From positions 1-64,000 of the forward strand of contig CAZTCX010000003.1 of the NCBI GenBank assembly GCA_964612515.1: 64,000 nt of DNA. The letters are read 5' to 3'. A program made the translations under genes and the position numbers. Of the stretch, positions 7,566 through 15,781 are shown one piece after another. Position 1 is the first letter of the stretch. Each line of letters starts with the position of its first letter. Origin of the DNA: SABY01 sp964612515. GTDB taxonomy: Bacteria > Bacteroidota > Bacteroidia > Bacteroidales > 4484-276. A model generated the notes under the pieces. The model did no database searches and had not been told where the DNA came from. It saw only the letters and a list, made by a program, of their open reading frames with translations.

Positions 7566-9275
7566 ATGATCAAAAAACTTACACTACTCCTTATCTTTGG
7601 CTTTTCAATGTTGTTTGCTTCGGCACAAATTAATGAAGGCGACAAGTATTTTGTAGCTTTTACCGACAAAGCCAATTCTCCTTTTTCGATAGAAAACCCT
7701 CAGGAATTCCTTTCGCAACGAGCCATCGAACGACGTGATCGCTTCAACATTCCGGTGGATGTCAATGACCTGCCGGTAAACCCGGCGTATGTTCAGGCTG
7801 TAGCCGATATTGGCGTGGCCATAACTTATCCCGTGAAATGGCTAAACGGGGTAGTGGTGCAAACCAACGATCCCAATAAGATTGTGGAAATAGAGGCACT
7901 TCCTTTTGTTAAAAATACCGTAAAGAATGTCGGGCTTAAAAGCGACGATTTGAAATTAGATGAATCGGATATTTTCGGGATGAACAAGCCTTACGAAATG
8001 AAGGAGTTTATCACTGAAGTTAAGGGTGTTTCTAAATCCGGTTCCGCTGTCAATAGTTTCGACTACGGCCCCAGCCTCAACCAAATTGAGATGATTGGTG
8101 GCGTTGCGCTTCACGACGACGGCTACCAGGGACAGGGAATGGTGATCGCCGTATTGGATGGCGGTTTCCTTTACACCGACCAAATGATAGCCTTCGACAG
8201 CCTGCGCCTCAATGGGTTAATCCTTAGCACCCGCGATTTTACGGAGCCTGGAAATAATGTTTATCAGAGCAGCACCCACGGCACATCGGTGCTTTCGACG
8301 ATGGGAGCTTACCTGCCAGGACAAATTATAGGCACAGCTCCTAAAGCAGCCTATCACCTGATCCGCACCGAATACACGCCCAACGAATACCTCATCGAAG
8401 AATACAATTGGGTGGCTGGCGCCGAATATGCCGACAGTGCCGGCGCCGATGTCATCAACTCATCACTGAGCTACAAGACTTTTGATAATCCAGCTCAAAA
8501 CCACGTGTACGCTGATATGGATGGTAACACAGCACCCGGAACCATCGGGGCTGATCATGCAGCGAGCGTTGGGATGATTGTGGTAAATAGCGCCGGCAAT
8601 TCCGGAGGATCCGACTGGCCATGGGTTGGCTCTCCGGCTGATGGCGACAGCGTTTTTTCGATTGGCGCCGTCAATGCAAGCGGGCAGTATGTCAGCTTTA
8701 GTTCCATTGGCCCCACTGCCGACGGTCGCCAAAAACCAAATGTTGTGGCACAGGGCGCCAGCGCGGTGGTCGCTTCGATAAATGGTGGCATTTCCAACGC
8801 AAGCGGCACCTCATTTTCTTCGCCTATCATCGCCGGAATGACCGCCTGCCTTTGGCAAATGGCACCCGACCTGCGCAACACTGACATTATGAATGCCATC
8901 CAGCAAAGCGCCTCCCAGTCCACCAATCCTGATTATCTGCTAGGCTATGGCATCCCCAACTATAGCGTGGCCGGAATTATCCTTTCGGGCTTCAACAGAA
9001 GCCGTGTGACCAGTGAAAACCGAATAAACATTTACCCAAGTCCTTTCACCGACCAGATTAACATCGTTTATCACTCAAGCGACACGCAAACTGTTACTAT
9101 TCAAATTGTGGATATCGCTGGCCGGCTGGTTTACCGCAAAGAAAATGTAGTACACAAGCAGGGTATCAACTATATTAAAGTACCTCAACTTCAGTCGCTC
9201 AAAAGCGGAGTGTACGTTGTTAAGATTTTCTCGGAAGGAGAGGTGATCTCACGCAAAATCCTTAAAACACTGTAA
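7566..9275 (+). CDS. Secreted S8 (subtilisin-like) serine protease with type IX sorting domain
   Basis: A 569-residue exported protease. A signal peptide (about 1-20, ending SAQ) leads into an N-terminal propeptide-like region, then the S8 catalytic domain from about 165 to 465. The triad is visible: D198 in AVLDGG, H238 in STHGTS and S416 in GTSFSSP. Residues about 485-569 form a Por/T9SS C-terminal sorting domain, starting INIYPSPF and ending with a KIL strand, so the enzyme should cross the outer membrane through the type IX system and be anchored or released there. It is transcribed alone, between two terminators. Substrate is unknown; such proteins usually degrade proteins or mature other surface proteins. 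Confidence 0.93.
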   Translation: MIKKLTLLLIFGFSMLFASAQINEGDKYFVAFTDKANSPFSIENPQEFLSQRAIERRDRFNIPVDVNDLPVNPAYVQAVADIGVAITYPVKWLNGVVVQTNDPNKIVEIEALPFVKNTVKNVGLKSDDLKLDESDIFGMNKPYEMKEFITEVKGVSKSGSAVNSFDYGPSLNQIEMIGGVALHDDGYQGQGMVIAVLDGGFLYTDQMIAFDSLRLNGLILSTRDFTEPGNNVYQSSTHGTSVLSTMGAYLPGQIIGTAPKAAYHLIRTEYTPNEYLIEEYNWVAGAEYADSAGADVINSSLSYKTFDNPAQNHVYADMDGNTAPGTIGADHAASVGMIVVNSAGNSGGSDWPWVGSPADGDSVFSIGAVNASGQYVSFSSIGPTADGRQKPNVVAQGASAVVASINGGISNASGTSFSSPIIAGMTACLWQMAPDLRNTDIMNAIQQSASQSTNPDYLLGYGIPNYSVAGIILSGFNRSRVTSENRINIYPSPFTDQINIVYHSSDTQTVTIQIVDIAGRLVYRKENVVHKQGINYIKVPQLQSLKSGVYVVKIFSEGEVISRKILKTL

Positions 9276-9312
9276 TTGTTCCTGATTGTATCAGAAATCA
9301 TAAATATTTAAG

Positions 9313-9337
9313 AGCCGGAATTTTTCCGGCTTTTTTT
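9313..9337 (+). terminator. Terminator of the subtilase gene
   Basis: AGCCGGAA at 9313-9320 and TTCCGGCT at 9324-9331 form an 8-bp stem with a 3-base loop, followed by T7. Confidence 0.88.
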
Positions 9338-9803
9338 GTGCTCTTTTATTAAATGGGAAATTGAGGTAATTTACAAACCATATCAATTTGCCTGCGTGAT
9401 ACTTGCACCCTTCCTTTTGTCAAATCCAATCACTTTTATCTTCTAATGGTTCAAATATTTGGCAGTCCGGAACATCTATGTAAGGAAAATAGTTGCCAAT
9501 GCCACTCATTTAGAAATTGCAAGCCTTATCAATAGCTCTTTCAAGTAAATCATTAGCCGCCCCGAACATTTAATTCTTTCTCAGCATTACAAAATTGTAT
9601 CGGAAGGAGTAGGGCTACGTTTTGTATTGCCTTCTGAAATTGAATCAATAACTTTCCTACACCTTTTATCCTATCGCTCCACTCCCAACCGAATCGGAAG
9701 GAGAGGGGTTGAAGTAGGCGTGTCATTTTTTAAATGTCCTCTGATGGTATCGAATGATGGATAGAATGACCAACATCCGCAAACGTCAAGTCTAATTTTA
9801 ACA
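9338..9803. other. Non-coding spacer with two tiny reading frames
   Basis: AT-rich DNA without a recognisable gene. On the minus strand two very short frames touch as TAAATG: 9510..9569 (19 residues) and 9420..9509 (29 residues). They could be the remains of a decayed gene or chance. The 11-mer ATCGGAAGGAG occurs twice, at 9599-9609 and 9693-9703. None of this supports a gene call. Confidence 0.4.
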
Positions 9804-10186
9804 TTAACAAATGTAAATCAATAAAACGTTACACGTGTAAATATCAATAACATTCACAAATGTAATGTTAAATCACATTTGTATTCATCATCACATCTGT
9901 AAACTATTACCTAAATAGTCTATTTCTTTTAACATTTGCCATCATTATTTATTAATTCATTAATAACCAGTGCATCCATTGATTTACCTTAACCATAACA
10001 ACAAACTTTTGCAATTAATTAGTAGCTGTACTAAACGTACTTTTCCAAACTAACGTTAGTGTTGATAATCAGTATATTATTTGCTTCATTTCAATCAAAC
10101 TACCATAAAATCACATTTGTAAATCACTAAAAGAATTGTGAATTTGCACATCAACAACCCGTGCATTTAAAATGAAGTACATTTGT
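9804..10186. promoter_or_regulatory. Array of seven ACAnnTGT palindromes upstream of an HTH gene
   Basis: Cores lie at 9807-9814, 9831-9838, 9856-9863, 9875-9882, 9893-9900, 10113-10120 and 10179-10186. Each is ACA-NN-TGT, almost always followed by AA; the second is embedded in the perfect 12-mer TTACACGTGTAA. The first five are 18-25 bases apart, close to two helix turns; two more lie 220 and 286 bases further on. The last overlaps the -7 box of the HTH gene. The pattern fits a cooperative, autoregulatory operator for the protein encoded at 10207. A separate perfect palindrome ACTAACGTTAGT is at 10049-10060. Confidence 0.6.
10178..10185 (+). promoter_or_regulatory. -7 box of the HTH gene, inside an operator
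   Basis: TACATTTG fits TAnnTTTG and shares seven of its bases with the last ACAnnTGT palindrome, 22 bases before the ATG at 10207. Binding there should block transcription. Confidence 0.5.
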
Positions 10187-10206
10187 AAAATTAAAGGAAA
10201 TAGGAA

Positions 10207-10734
10207 ATGGATAAACTCAAAGAGAGAATAGAATTGTTAATCTCGACCAAAGGAATGACTAATGCTGTGTTTGCTGAAAGCATCGGTGTACAACCCAGCA
10301 ACATCTCGCACAGCCTTTTGGGGAGGAATAAGCCCAGCCTGGATTTGGTAAATAAAATTTTGGAACGTTTCAAAGAAGTGCGCACAGAGTGGATCATCAA
10401 TGGAACAGGGCCAATGACACGCGACTATTCTTTATTTGATGAAAATGAGCCACCGGCACAGCCGTCGATGGCACGGAGACCTGCTCCAGAAATGACCAGG
10501 CCTGTATCACAACCGGAAACGACAGAAATATCGCAGCCAGCAGATGCAAAAAAAATAGATGAAGAGTGGGAAAAAGTTGAAAATGAGGAAGGTACTATAT
10601 CAAAACGACCTGTAGAGCAGACACAAAAATATCATGCAGAAAAACCGACGATGGGAATCCCTGGAAGAGAAATAGAAAAGATTGTGATTTTCTACAACGA
10701 TAAGACCTTTACAGTGTATTCTCCTCAAAATTGA
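10207..10734 (+). CDS. Small XRE-like helix-turn-helix regulator
   Basis: A 175-residue protein. Residues 1-60 form a Cro/cI-like HTH: NAVFAESIGVQPSNISHSL is the turn and recognition helix, followed by GRNKPSLDLV and a WIINGTGPM segment that is typical of a widespread Bacteroidota regulator type. Residues 75-150 are Pro-, Glu- and Thr-rich and probably disordered. The tail (about 155-175) reads EKIVIFYNDKTFTVY, a short strand motif shared by relatives. It is a likely autoregulator because seven similar palindromes precede it, one on the promoter. Its 3' end overlaps the convergent ndk gene by 26 bases. No phage genes surround it, so it is probably a host regulator. The regulon is unknown. Confidence 0.85.
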   Translation: MDKLKERIELLISTKGMTNAVFAESIGVQPSNISHSLLGRNKPSLDLVNKILERFKEVRTEWIINGTGPMTRDYSLFDENEPPAQPSMARRPAPEMTRPVSQPETTEISQPADAKKIDEEWEKVENEEGTISKRPVEQTQKYHAEKPTMGIPGREIEKIVIFYNDKTFTVYSPQN

Positions 10735-11149
10735 ACCGTTCGAATCCGGCGAAAAAGAAGTTGGCCTCGATCTGTGCATTTTCGTCACTGTCGGAGCCAT
10801 GGACTGCATTGGCCTGCATGCTGGTACCAAATTGCTTACGCACGGAACCTTCTTCAGCTTTGGCCGGATCGGTGGAACCGATAAGATGACGGTATTCTTC
10901 AACAGCATTTTCGCGCTTAAGAATAGCAGCTACAATAGGGCCTGACGACATAAAATCTACGAGGGAATTGAAGAATGGTCTCTCCTGGTGAACCTCATAA
11001 AACTTTTTGGCTTGCTCCACAGTAAGACGTGTAAGCTTGAGTGCCGTAATTTGAAATCCGGCATCGATAATTTTGGTAAGAATATGACCTGCATGACCTC
11101 TTTGGAGGGCCGTAGGTTTGATCATTGTAAAGGTGATATTGCCTTTCAT
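10709..11149 (-). CDS. ndk: Nucleoside diphosphate kinase
   Basis: Cytoplasmic enzyme of 146 residues that transfers the terminal phosphate between nucleoside triphosphates and diphosphates. The family hallmarks are present: K11 in MIKPTA, R87, R104, N114 and the phosphorylated H117 in NAVHGSDS, where the phosphohistidine intermediate forms. The ATG at 11149 (MKGN) is chosen; an in-frame ATG at 11191 would add 14 unconserved residues and would lie upstream of the -7 box at 11171..11178. The last 26 bases overlap the end of the HTH gene on the other strand. Divergent from nrnA. Length and motifs are normal, so the call is firm. Confidence 0.97.
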   Translation of the reverse strand: MKGNITFTMIKPTALQRGHAGHILTKIIDAGFQITALKLTRLTVEQAKKFYEVHQERPFFNSLVDFMSSGPIVAAILKRENAVEEYRHLIGSTDPAKAEEGSVRKQFGTSMQANAVHGSDSDENAQIEANFFFAGFERFNFEENTL

Positions 11150-11170
11150 TGCGGGATGTTTTTGTTGAGG

Positions 11171-11178
11171 CAAAAGTA
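11171..11178 (-). promoter_or_regulatory. -7 box of the ndk promoter
   Basis: On the minus strand TACTTTTG, an exact TAnnTTTG match, 22 bases before the ndk ATG. Confidence 0.55.
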
Positions 11179-11270
11179 GCAAAACCGCCAACGGCCACCG
11201 TGTTTTAACGTTTTTTATTATACTTTTACCGTCTTGTAGTTGTTAATGGAAATCTAAAAACTTAAAAATC

Positions 11271-12299
11271 TTGACCGATACACAAATCACTGCCATCAAG
11301 CAATTGCTGGAAAACACCAAGAACATACTCATTACTACCCATTACAATCCTGATGGTGACGCTATTGGCAGCAGTATGGCATTGTTTCATTCACTGCATG
11401 GTGCTGGTATAAAAAGTCAGGTGGTGGTGCCTAATACGATTCCGGATTCGATTCGCTGGATTGAAAAGAGTGATGAAATCCTCATCTTCGAGGAGCGGGA
11501 TACTGATGAAATGGCCAGATTATTTGATGATGCCGGGTTGATTTTTTGTCTCGATTACAATGCACCCAAGCGTGTTGGTGAAAAGATGCAAAAACCGCTT
11601 GAAGCCTCGAAAGCAGTAAAAATCCTCATCGATCATCACCCACAACCCTCCGTAGGAGTTTTTGATTTTTTGTATTCCGAAACATCGGCATCTTCTACTG
11701 CTGAGCTGGTTTATAAATTTCTACAGAAGTTGGAATTTGAGAAATTCATCAATCAGGCTGCTGCTGAAAGCCTTTACACGGGTATTATTACAGATACCGG
11801 CTCATTCAGCTTTGCAAGCAATCATCCCGATGTTTATCTCATCACTGCCGATTTGATAGAGCGGGGCGTAAATGCCGAACTGCTGCACCGGCGCATCTTT
11901 GATACGTTTTCCGAAAAAAGACTGCGACTAATGGGATTTGCCTTCGATCAGAAATTGATCGTGCTGGATTCTTTTCGTACAGCTATTATCTCGCTCACCA
12001 AAGAAGAGTTGGAGCGTTTCGACCATAAGTCTGGCGACACCGAAGGAATTGTCAATTTCCCTTTATCAATTAGCACCATAAATGTTTCCATATTGCTTAC
12101 CGAGCGCGATGATCTGATTCGGTTATCGTTCCGTTCGAAGGGTGATTTTGAAGTAAATAAGCTGGCCAGTGATCATTTCGATGGGGGTGGCCACCGAAAT
12201 GCGGCTGGGGGCGATTCTAAACTTTCCATGCAAGAAACTATCGAAAAGATAAAAGCAATTTTACCGTTGTATCAAGATGAATTGCAATATCAAATCTGA
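11271..12299 (+). CDS. nrnA: DHH/DHHA1 phosphoesterase (NrnA-like nanoRNase / pAp phosphatase)
   Basis: A 342-residue manganese-dependent phosphoesterase that probably degrades short RNA oligonucleotides and 3'-phosphoadenosine 5'-phosphate. The DHH domain shows H24 and the NPDGDAIGS motif (D28, D30), a DYNAP motif, the name-giving DHH in LIDHHPQP near residue 119, and TDTGSFSF. The DHHA1 substrate domain at the C-terminus has GGGHRNAAGG. Initiation must be at the TTG at 11271: no ATG or GTG in frame lies between it and the upstream stop, and the DHH homology begins close by. It heads a run of three FKBP lipoprotein genes, the first starting 10 bases after its stop. Confidence 0.92.
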   Translation: MTDTQITAIKQLLENTKNILITTHYNPDGDAIGSSMALFHSLHGAGIKSQVVVPNTIPDSIRWIEKSDEILIFEERDTDEMARLFDDAGLIFCLDYNAPKRVGEKMQKPLEASKAVKILIDHHPQPSVGVFDFLYSETSASSTAELVYKFLQKLEFEKFINQAAAESLYTGIITDTGSFSFASNHPDVYLITADLIERGVNAELLHRRIFDTFSEKRLRLMGFAFDQKLIVLDSFRTAIISLTKEELERFDHKSGDTEGIVNFPLSISTINVSILLTERDDLIRLSFRSKGDFEVNKLASDHFDGGGHRNAAGGDSKLSMQETIEKIKAILPLYQDELQYQI

Positions 12300-12309
12300 C
12301 CAAAAGCAG

Positions 12310-12852
12310 ATGACAATCTCAAAATTGACACTTTTTACGTTGATCGTGGTATTCTTTCTTTTCGGCTGTAGCCGACATTCCCAAAACGACAAATCACAAA
12401 ACCAACGTCCAAAAGATAAAGCATTGCAGGAGAAACTATTTGATGCCAATCGGCAGGCCATGAGGGTAGAGGATCAGCAAATTGGTGATTTCGCAGAGCG
12501 CTATGGCTGGGAGATGAAAACCACCGGTACCGGGCTGCGTTACCTGATTTATGAAAATGGCACCGGCAAACAGGCTGAGGATGGAATGCTGGCCACCATT
12601 GATTACCAGGCCAGGCTGCTGAATGGTGAACTTATTTACAGTTCCCAGCCTGGAATTCCACTTACGTTCAGAATCGGCCAGGATGCTGCCGTTCCCACAG
12701 GGATACATCAAGGAATATTATTATTACGCCAGGGAGACCATGCCAAATTTATTCTACCTTCGCACCTTGCTTTTGGGCTTACCGGTGACCAAAAAGAAGT
12801 ACCCCCAAAATCAACTTTGGTGTATGATTTACAGCTTGTTGCGCTCAAGTAA
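12310..12852 (+). CDS. FKBP-type peptidyl-prolyl isomerase-like lipoprotein, degenerate
   Basis: A 180-residue predicted lipoprotein. A hydrophobic signal ends in the lipobox LFGC with C20 as the lipidated residue. A single FKBP fold occupies about 75-180. Compared with active FKBPs several pocket residues are changed: the Trp at the base of the pocket is replaced, the pocket Tyr of the AYG loop is Phe (AFGL), and FDS is not present, so catalysis may be weak and a chaperone role more likely. The ATG at 12310 is chosen because the signal peptide starts there; an upstream ATG at 12277 overlaps nrnA. It is the first of three FKBP lipoprotein genes. Confidence 0.85.
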   Translation: MTISKLTLFTLIVVFFLFGCSRHSQNDKSQNQRPKDKALQEKLFDANRQAMRVEDQQIGDFAERYGWEMKTTGTGLRYLIYENGTGKQAEDGMLATIDYQARLLNGELIYSSQPGIPLTFRIGQDAAVPTGIHQGILLLRQGDHAKFILPSHLAFGLTGDQKEVPPKSTLVYDLQLVALK

Positions 12853-12865
12853 TTTTTAAAAATTA

Positions 12866-13729
12866 ATGATGAAAAAACTCTTTTTTTTGAAGCATTTTTT
12901 GTGGATTTTTATTGCCGTCATGCTATTCAGTTGTAATAGTAAGGATAAGTTTGAAAAAACAGCCAGTGGGCTGGAATACAAATTTTATATCAAGAATGAT
13001 ACGGCTCGTCAGGTAAAACTATACGATATTGTGGAAGTACGCATGAACTACCGCACCAAGGATAGCGTGCTCTTTGCCAGCGGCAACAGCACGCTACCTT
13101 TTCAGATTGACCCAATCTACGAGGGCGATTTGCTCGAAGGCATGATGATGATGCACCAGGGCGACAGCGCCACTTTTGTTATTAATACAGAAGATTTTTT
13201 TATCAAAATGATGCAGTCGCCACAGATTCCGGATTATGCCGATGGGGAGGATAAATTATATTTCGATCTGAAAGTGATGAAAATCACCAGCGAAACGCCC
13301 GACGTAAAAGCCCGTCGTCTGGAAGCTACCGAAAGGAAATCGTCGGAGCAACAAGCTATTGATAATTATATCAGCCAAAACAATATTGAAGTCAGCCCCA
13401 CAGAAAGCGGGTTGTATTATATTTCGGTTACCGAAGGTAGCGGCCCCAAAGCGAAAGCCGGAGATACCGTAAAAGTTAACTACACCGGATCGCTGCTTGA
13501 TGGTACGATTTATTATTCGACATACGACCACGGAATGCCGCTCACTTTTGAGGTAGGCGGTGGCGAAATGTTGGCAGGTTGGGAAGAGGCCATATTAATG
13601 ATGAAACAAGGGGGCAGAGCAATATGGATAATGCCCTCTTCGCTGGCTTACGGAAGCTACGAGCGACAAGGCGTGAAACCCTACAGCCCCTTGATTTTTG
13701 ACGTTGAACTTATCGAAATTATGGATTAA
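12866..13729 (+). CDS. Two-domain FKBP-type isomerase lipoprotein
   Basis: A 287-residue predicted lipoprotein with lipobox LFSC (C23). It appears to contain two FKBP-like halves: an N-terminal one (about 35-145) that lacks most pocket residues, and a C-terminal one (about 170-287) with YTGSLLDG, LTFEVG, the Trp of GWEEA and the AYGS loop, which should be the active site. The linker about 145-170 is charged and helical. It starts 13 bases after the preceding FKBP gene and is followed 49 bases later by a third. Its likely place is the inner face of the outer membrane or the periplasm, helping fold exported proteins. Confidence 0.88.
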   Translation: MMKKLFFLKHFLWIFIAVMLFSCNSKDKFEKTASGLEYKFYIKNDTARQVKLYDIVEVRMNYRTKDSVLFASGNSTLPFQIDPIYEGDLLEGMMMMHQGDSATFVINTEDFFIKMMQSPQIPDYADGEDKLYFDLKVMKITSETPDVKARRLEATERKSSEQQAIDNYISQNNIEVSPTESGLYYISVTEGSGPKAKAGDTVKVNYTGSLLDGTIYYSTYDHGMPLTFEVGGGEMLAGWEEAILMMKQGGRAIWIMPSSLAYGSYERQGVKPYSPLIFDVELIEIMD

Positions 13730-13778
13730 TTTTTTATTTATAAACTGACAATTATTAGCAAATTAAAAAAGTAAAATT

Positions 13779-14651
13779 ATGATGAGAAGCAAACTGATGC
13801 TTATGATGGTTGCAGTCACCCTGTTGACTGCAATGAATGCCTGTAACGGACAAGGTTACAAAACCACTGACAGTGGACTGAAGTACAAAATTCATGTGGT
13901 GAACAAGGATCAGCCCACGCCTAAGGATGGCGATATTCTTTCGATGAAGATGACCTACGGAACTCCCGACACCTTGTTTTTTAACTCTGCTGAAATGCCC
14001 GAAAATAAAATGATGCTGGCCATGCAGGAATCGACCTATCCCGGCGATTTTTATGAAATGATGGCGATGCTGCATCAGGGCGATAGCGCTACTTTTATCC
14101 TTGCTGCCGACTCATTCTTTCTGCAAACAGCAGGTTACCCCAAACTCCCGGATTTTGCCAAGGACCTGAAAGAGCTGGAGTTTAACGTGATGCTTACAAA
14201 AATCCAGACTGAAGAAGAAGTAATGGCAGAAATGGAAGCCGAACGCGATCAAATGCGCGACGAAGAAGGTGCAACCATCGCGGCTTATGTTCAGGATAAT
14301 GGCATCGTTGCTATGCCCACCGAATCTGGAATGTATGTGATTGTAACTGAAGAAGGTAAAGGTCCAAAACCCGTTGCCGGCGACAAAGTGAAAGTACATT
14401 ACACCGGTAAGCTGCTGGATGGAACCAAATTCGACTCATCCGTTGATCGTGGAACGCCATTCGAGTTTGTGCTTGGAGAAGGCCGTGTAATCAGAGGTTG
14501 GGACGAAGGTATCGCCATGCTCAATGTTGGCAGCAAAGCTACTCTTATCATTCCAAGCGAACTGGGCTACGGCGAACGTGGCGCGGGCCGCGACATTCCT
14601 CCTTTTGCTCCGCTGGTATTTGATGTTGAGCTTATCGACATCGTAAAATAG
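13779..14651 (+). CDS. Two-domain FKBP-type peptidyl-prolyl isomerase lipoprotein
   Basis: A 290-residue predicted lipoprotein with lipobox MNAC (C22). The layout repeats that of the preceding gene: a degenerate N-terminal FKBP-like half (about 30-140), a Glu/Met-rich helical linker (about 145-165), then a canonical FKBP domain (about 185-290). The active pocket is complete: VHYTGKLLDG, FDSS, FEFVLG, VIRGWDEG, LGYGERG and VFDVEL. It therefore is the best candidate for real proline isomerase activity among the three neighbours. A long hairpin terminator at 14710 ends the cluster. The shared layout with 12866..13729 suggests tandem duplication followed by divergence. Confidence 0.92.
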   Translation: MMRSKLMLMMVAVTLLTAMNACNGQGYKTTDSGLKYKIHVVNKDQPTPKDGDILSMKMTYGTPDTLFFNSAEMPENKMMLAMQESTYPGDFYEMMAMLHQGDSATFILAADSFFLQTAGYPKLPDFAKDLKELEFNVMLTKIQTEEEVMAEMEAERDQMRDEEGATIAAYVQDNGIVAMPTESGMYVIVTEEGKGPKPVAGDKVKVHYTGKLLDGTKFDSSVDRGTPFEFVLGEGRVIRGWDEGIAMLNVGSKATLIIPSELGYGERGAGRDIPPFAPLVFDVELIDIVK

Positions 14652-14709
14652 TTATGTCAAAAACGATTACAGGCAAGAGTTTGTAATTGCTAAAAAAGAC
14701 AATCTTTCA

Positions 14710-14747
14710 GAAAACGCCGGATTCATCACAGATGAGCCGGCGTTTTC
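14710..14747 (+). terminator. Long hairpin terminator ending the FKBP cluster
   Basis: GAAAACGCCGG at 14710-14720 pairs perfectly with 14737-14747; inside the loop TCATC and GATGA pair again. The T-rich 3' arm (GTTTTC) and following GATTTT fit intrinsic termination. Confidence 0.75.
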
Positions 14748-14836
14748 GATTTTAAGGCTAATCATCTTTTTTTCAACGGTTAAATTTATTTTACAAATCC
14801 TTTCAACGCCAGAGCCTGTTAGCTTATCCTGATTTT

Positions 14837-15613
14837 ATGGTGTCGGAAATGATTTATTTTGTAATTCAAAAAATACCACCCGAAATGAAGCTTTTAATTA
14901 TAGCAGCAATTGCCCTCGTTTTGATAATCATACTTATCAGGATGTACCCACTTCTACACATTTGGGGAACACGCTTATTTTTTGGTAAGTACAGTTCGCG
15001 CTATGTAGCCACCTACAAGCGTTACACCAACCAAAGTCCTTATTCTTATTGTATCAAGGATGATTTTATTAATCATCTGGCAAGCGTTTACAAATTACCT
15101 CCAGATTTGCCGATTCTTGATTCAGAACTGGAAATTGAATTTTCGGATATCGCTTTTGGAAAAAGCTTTAAGGAAGTTATTAAAGCTTCCCCAAAACCAA
15201 TTTGTGCCAATGCCGTCAGGCTTCCAGCCTTTGAGCTACAGACGCTGGGTTACAAAAGTCAGGTATTTAGCCTGGATATGAAGAAATATTGCTTTTTTGC
15301 TAATGGAAAGTTTTTCATGGGCCAGTTTACTTTCAACAAATCCACTACTGAGAATCGGGCTGAACTGACCAATGTGTTGCAAAAAAAATATCTCAATGGA
15401 TTAAAAACTTCGTCAGAAGGCTTTATGATTCGCGGCAAAAACCAGAGTTTACTTCGCTGCGAATACAATGGTTTTTATTTGATACTCACCTATTTTTCTC
15501 GTAGTACTGGTGCAGACATCATTGCTCTGGTTGATGAACATTGGAATAGTAACATACCAAGCCAAACGATTTCACAGTCGACTTTGCAGGCTGAATTGAT
15601 GGATAAATTATAA
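14837..15613 (+). CDS. Membrane-anchored protein of unknown function
   Basis: A 258-residue protein that I do not recognise. Residues about 17-38 (KLLIIAAIALVLIIILI) form one strong membrane segment; the rest is soluble with mixed polar and aromatic residues and a few cysteines (including SYCIKDDF and CANAVRL). By the positive-inside rule the longer C-terminal part could face the cytoplasm. The reading frame is intact and ends before a symmetrical terminator. Alternative starts are the ATGs coding M5 and M17. It is flanked by terminators and so is probably expressed alone. No domain is apparent to me. Confidence 0.7.
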   Translation: MVSEMIYFVIQKIPPEMKLLIIAAIALVLIIILIRMYPLLHIWGTRLFFGKYSSRYVATYKRYTNQSPYSYCIKDDFINHLASVYKLPPDLPILDSELEIEFSDIAFGKSFKEVIKASPKPICANAVRLPAFELQTLGYKSQVFSLDMKKYCFFANGKFFMGQFTFNKSTTENRAELTNVLQKKYLNGLKTSSEGFMIRGKNQSLLRCEYNGFYLILTYFSRSTGADIIALVDEHWNSNIPSQTISQSTLQAELMDKL

Positions 15614-15714
15614 AATGAACATGCCAGGATTCCACATCCCTGCGCATTGGCTATCTAATTCGTTGTAACATATTGCAGATGCATATCCATGCATCTTTGC
15701 AAAGAAGAATTCCA

Positions 15715-15756
15715 AAAAAAAACTGCATCGCTCACACGGAACGATACAGTTTTTTT
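15715..15756. terminator. Bidirectional terminator between convergent genes
   Basis: AAAAAAACTG before 15725 pairs with CAGTTTTTTT at 15747-15756; ATCG/CGAT adds four inner pairs. The A-run and T-run serve both the gene ending at 15613 and clpC ending at 15782. Confidence 0.8.
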
Positions 15757-15781
15757 ATTGTTAATCAGATAATTCCAGATC

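Noticed and set aside
9599..9703. Direct repeat ATCGGAAGGAG as an insertion-site duplication
   Set aside because: The 11-mers are 94 bases apart with no transposase, no terminal inverted repeats and no second boundary.
9804..10186. CRISPR array
   Set aside because: The repeat unit is about 12 bases, palindromic and unevenly spaced, without constant repeats or cas genes; operator sites explain it better.
10738..10746. GTTCGAATC, looking like a tRNA T-loop
   Set aside because: It lies inside the ndk coding region, the flanks do not form a T-stem, and no acceptor or anticodon arm is found around it.
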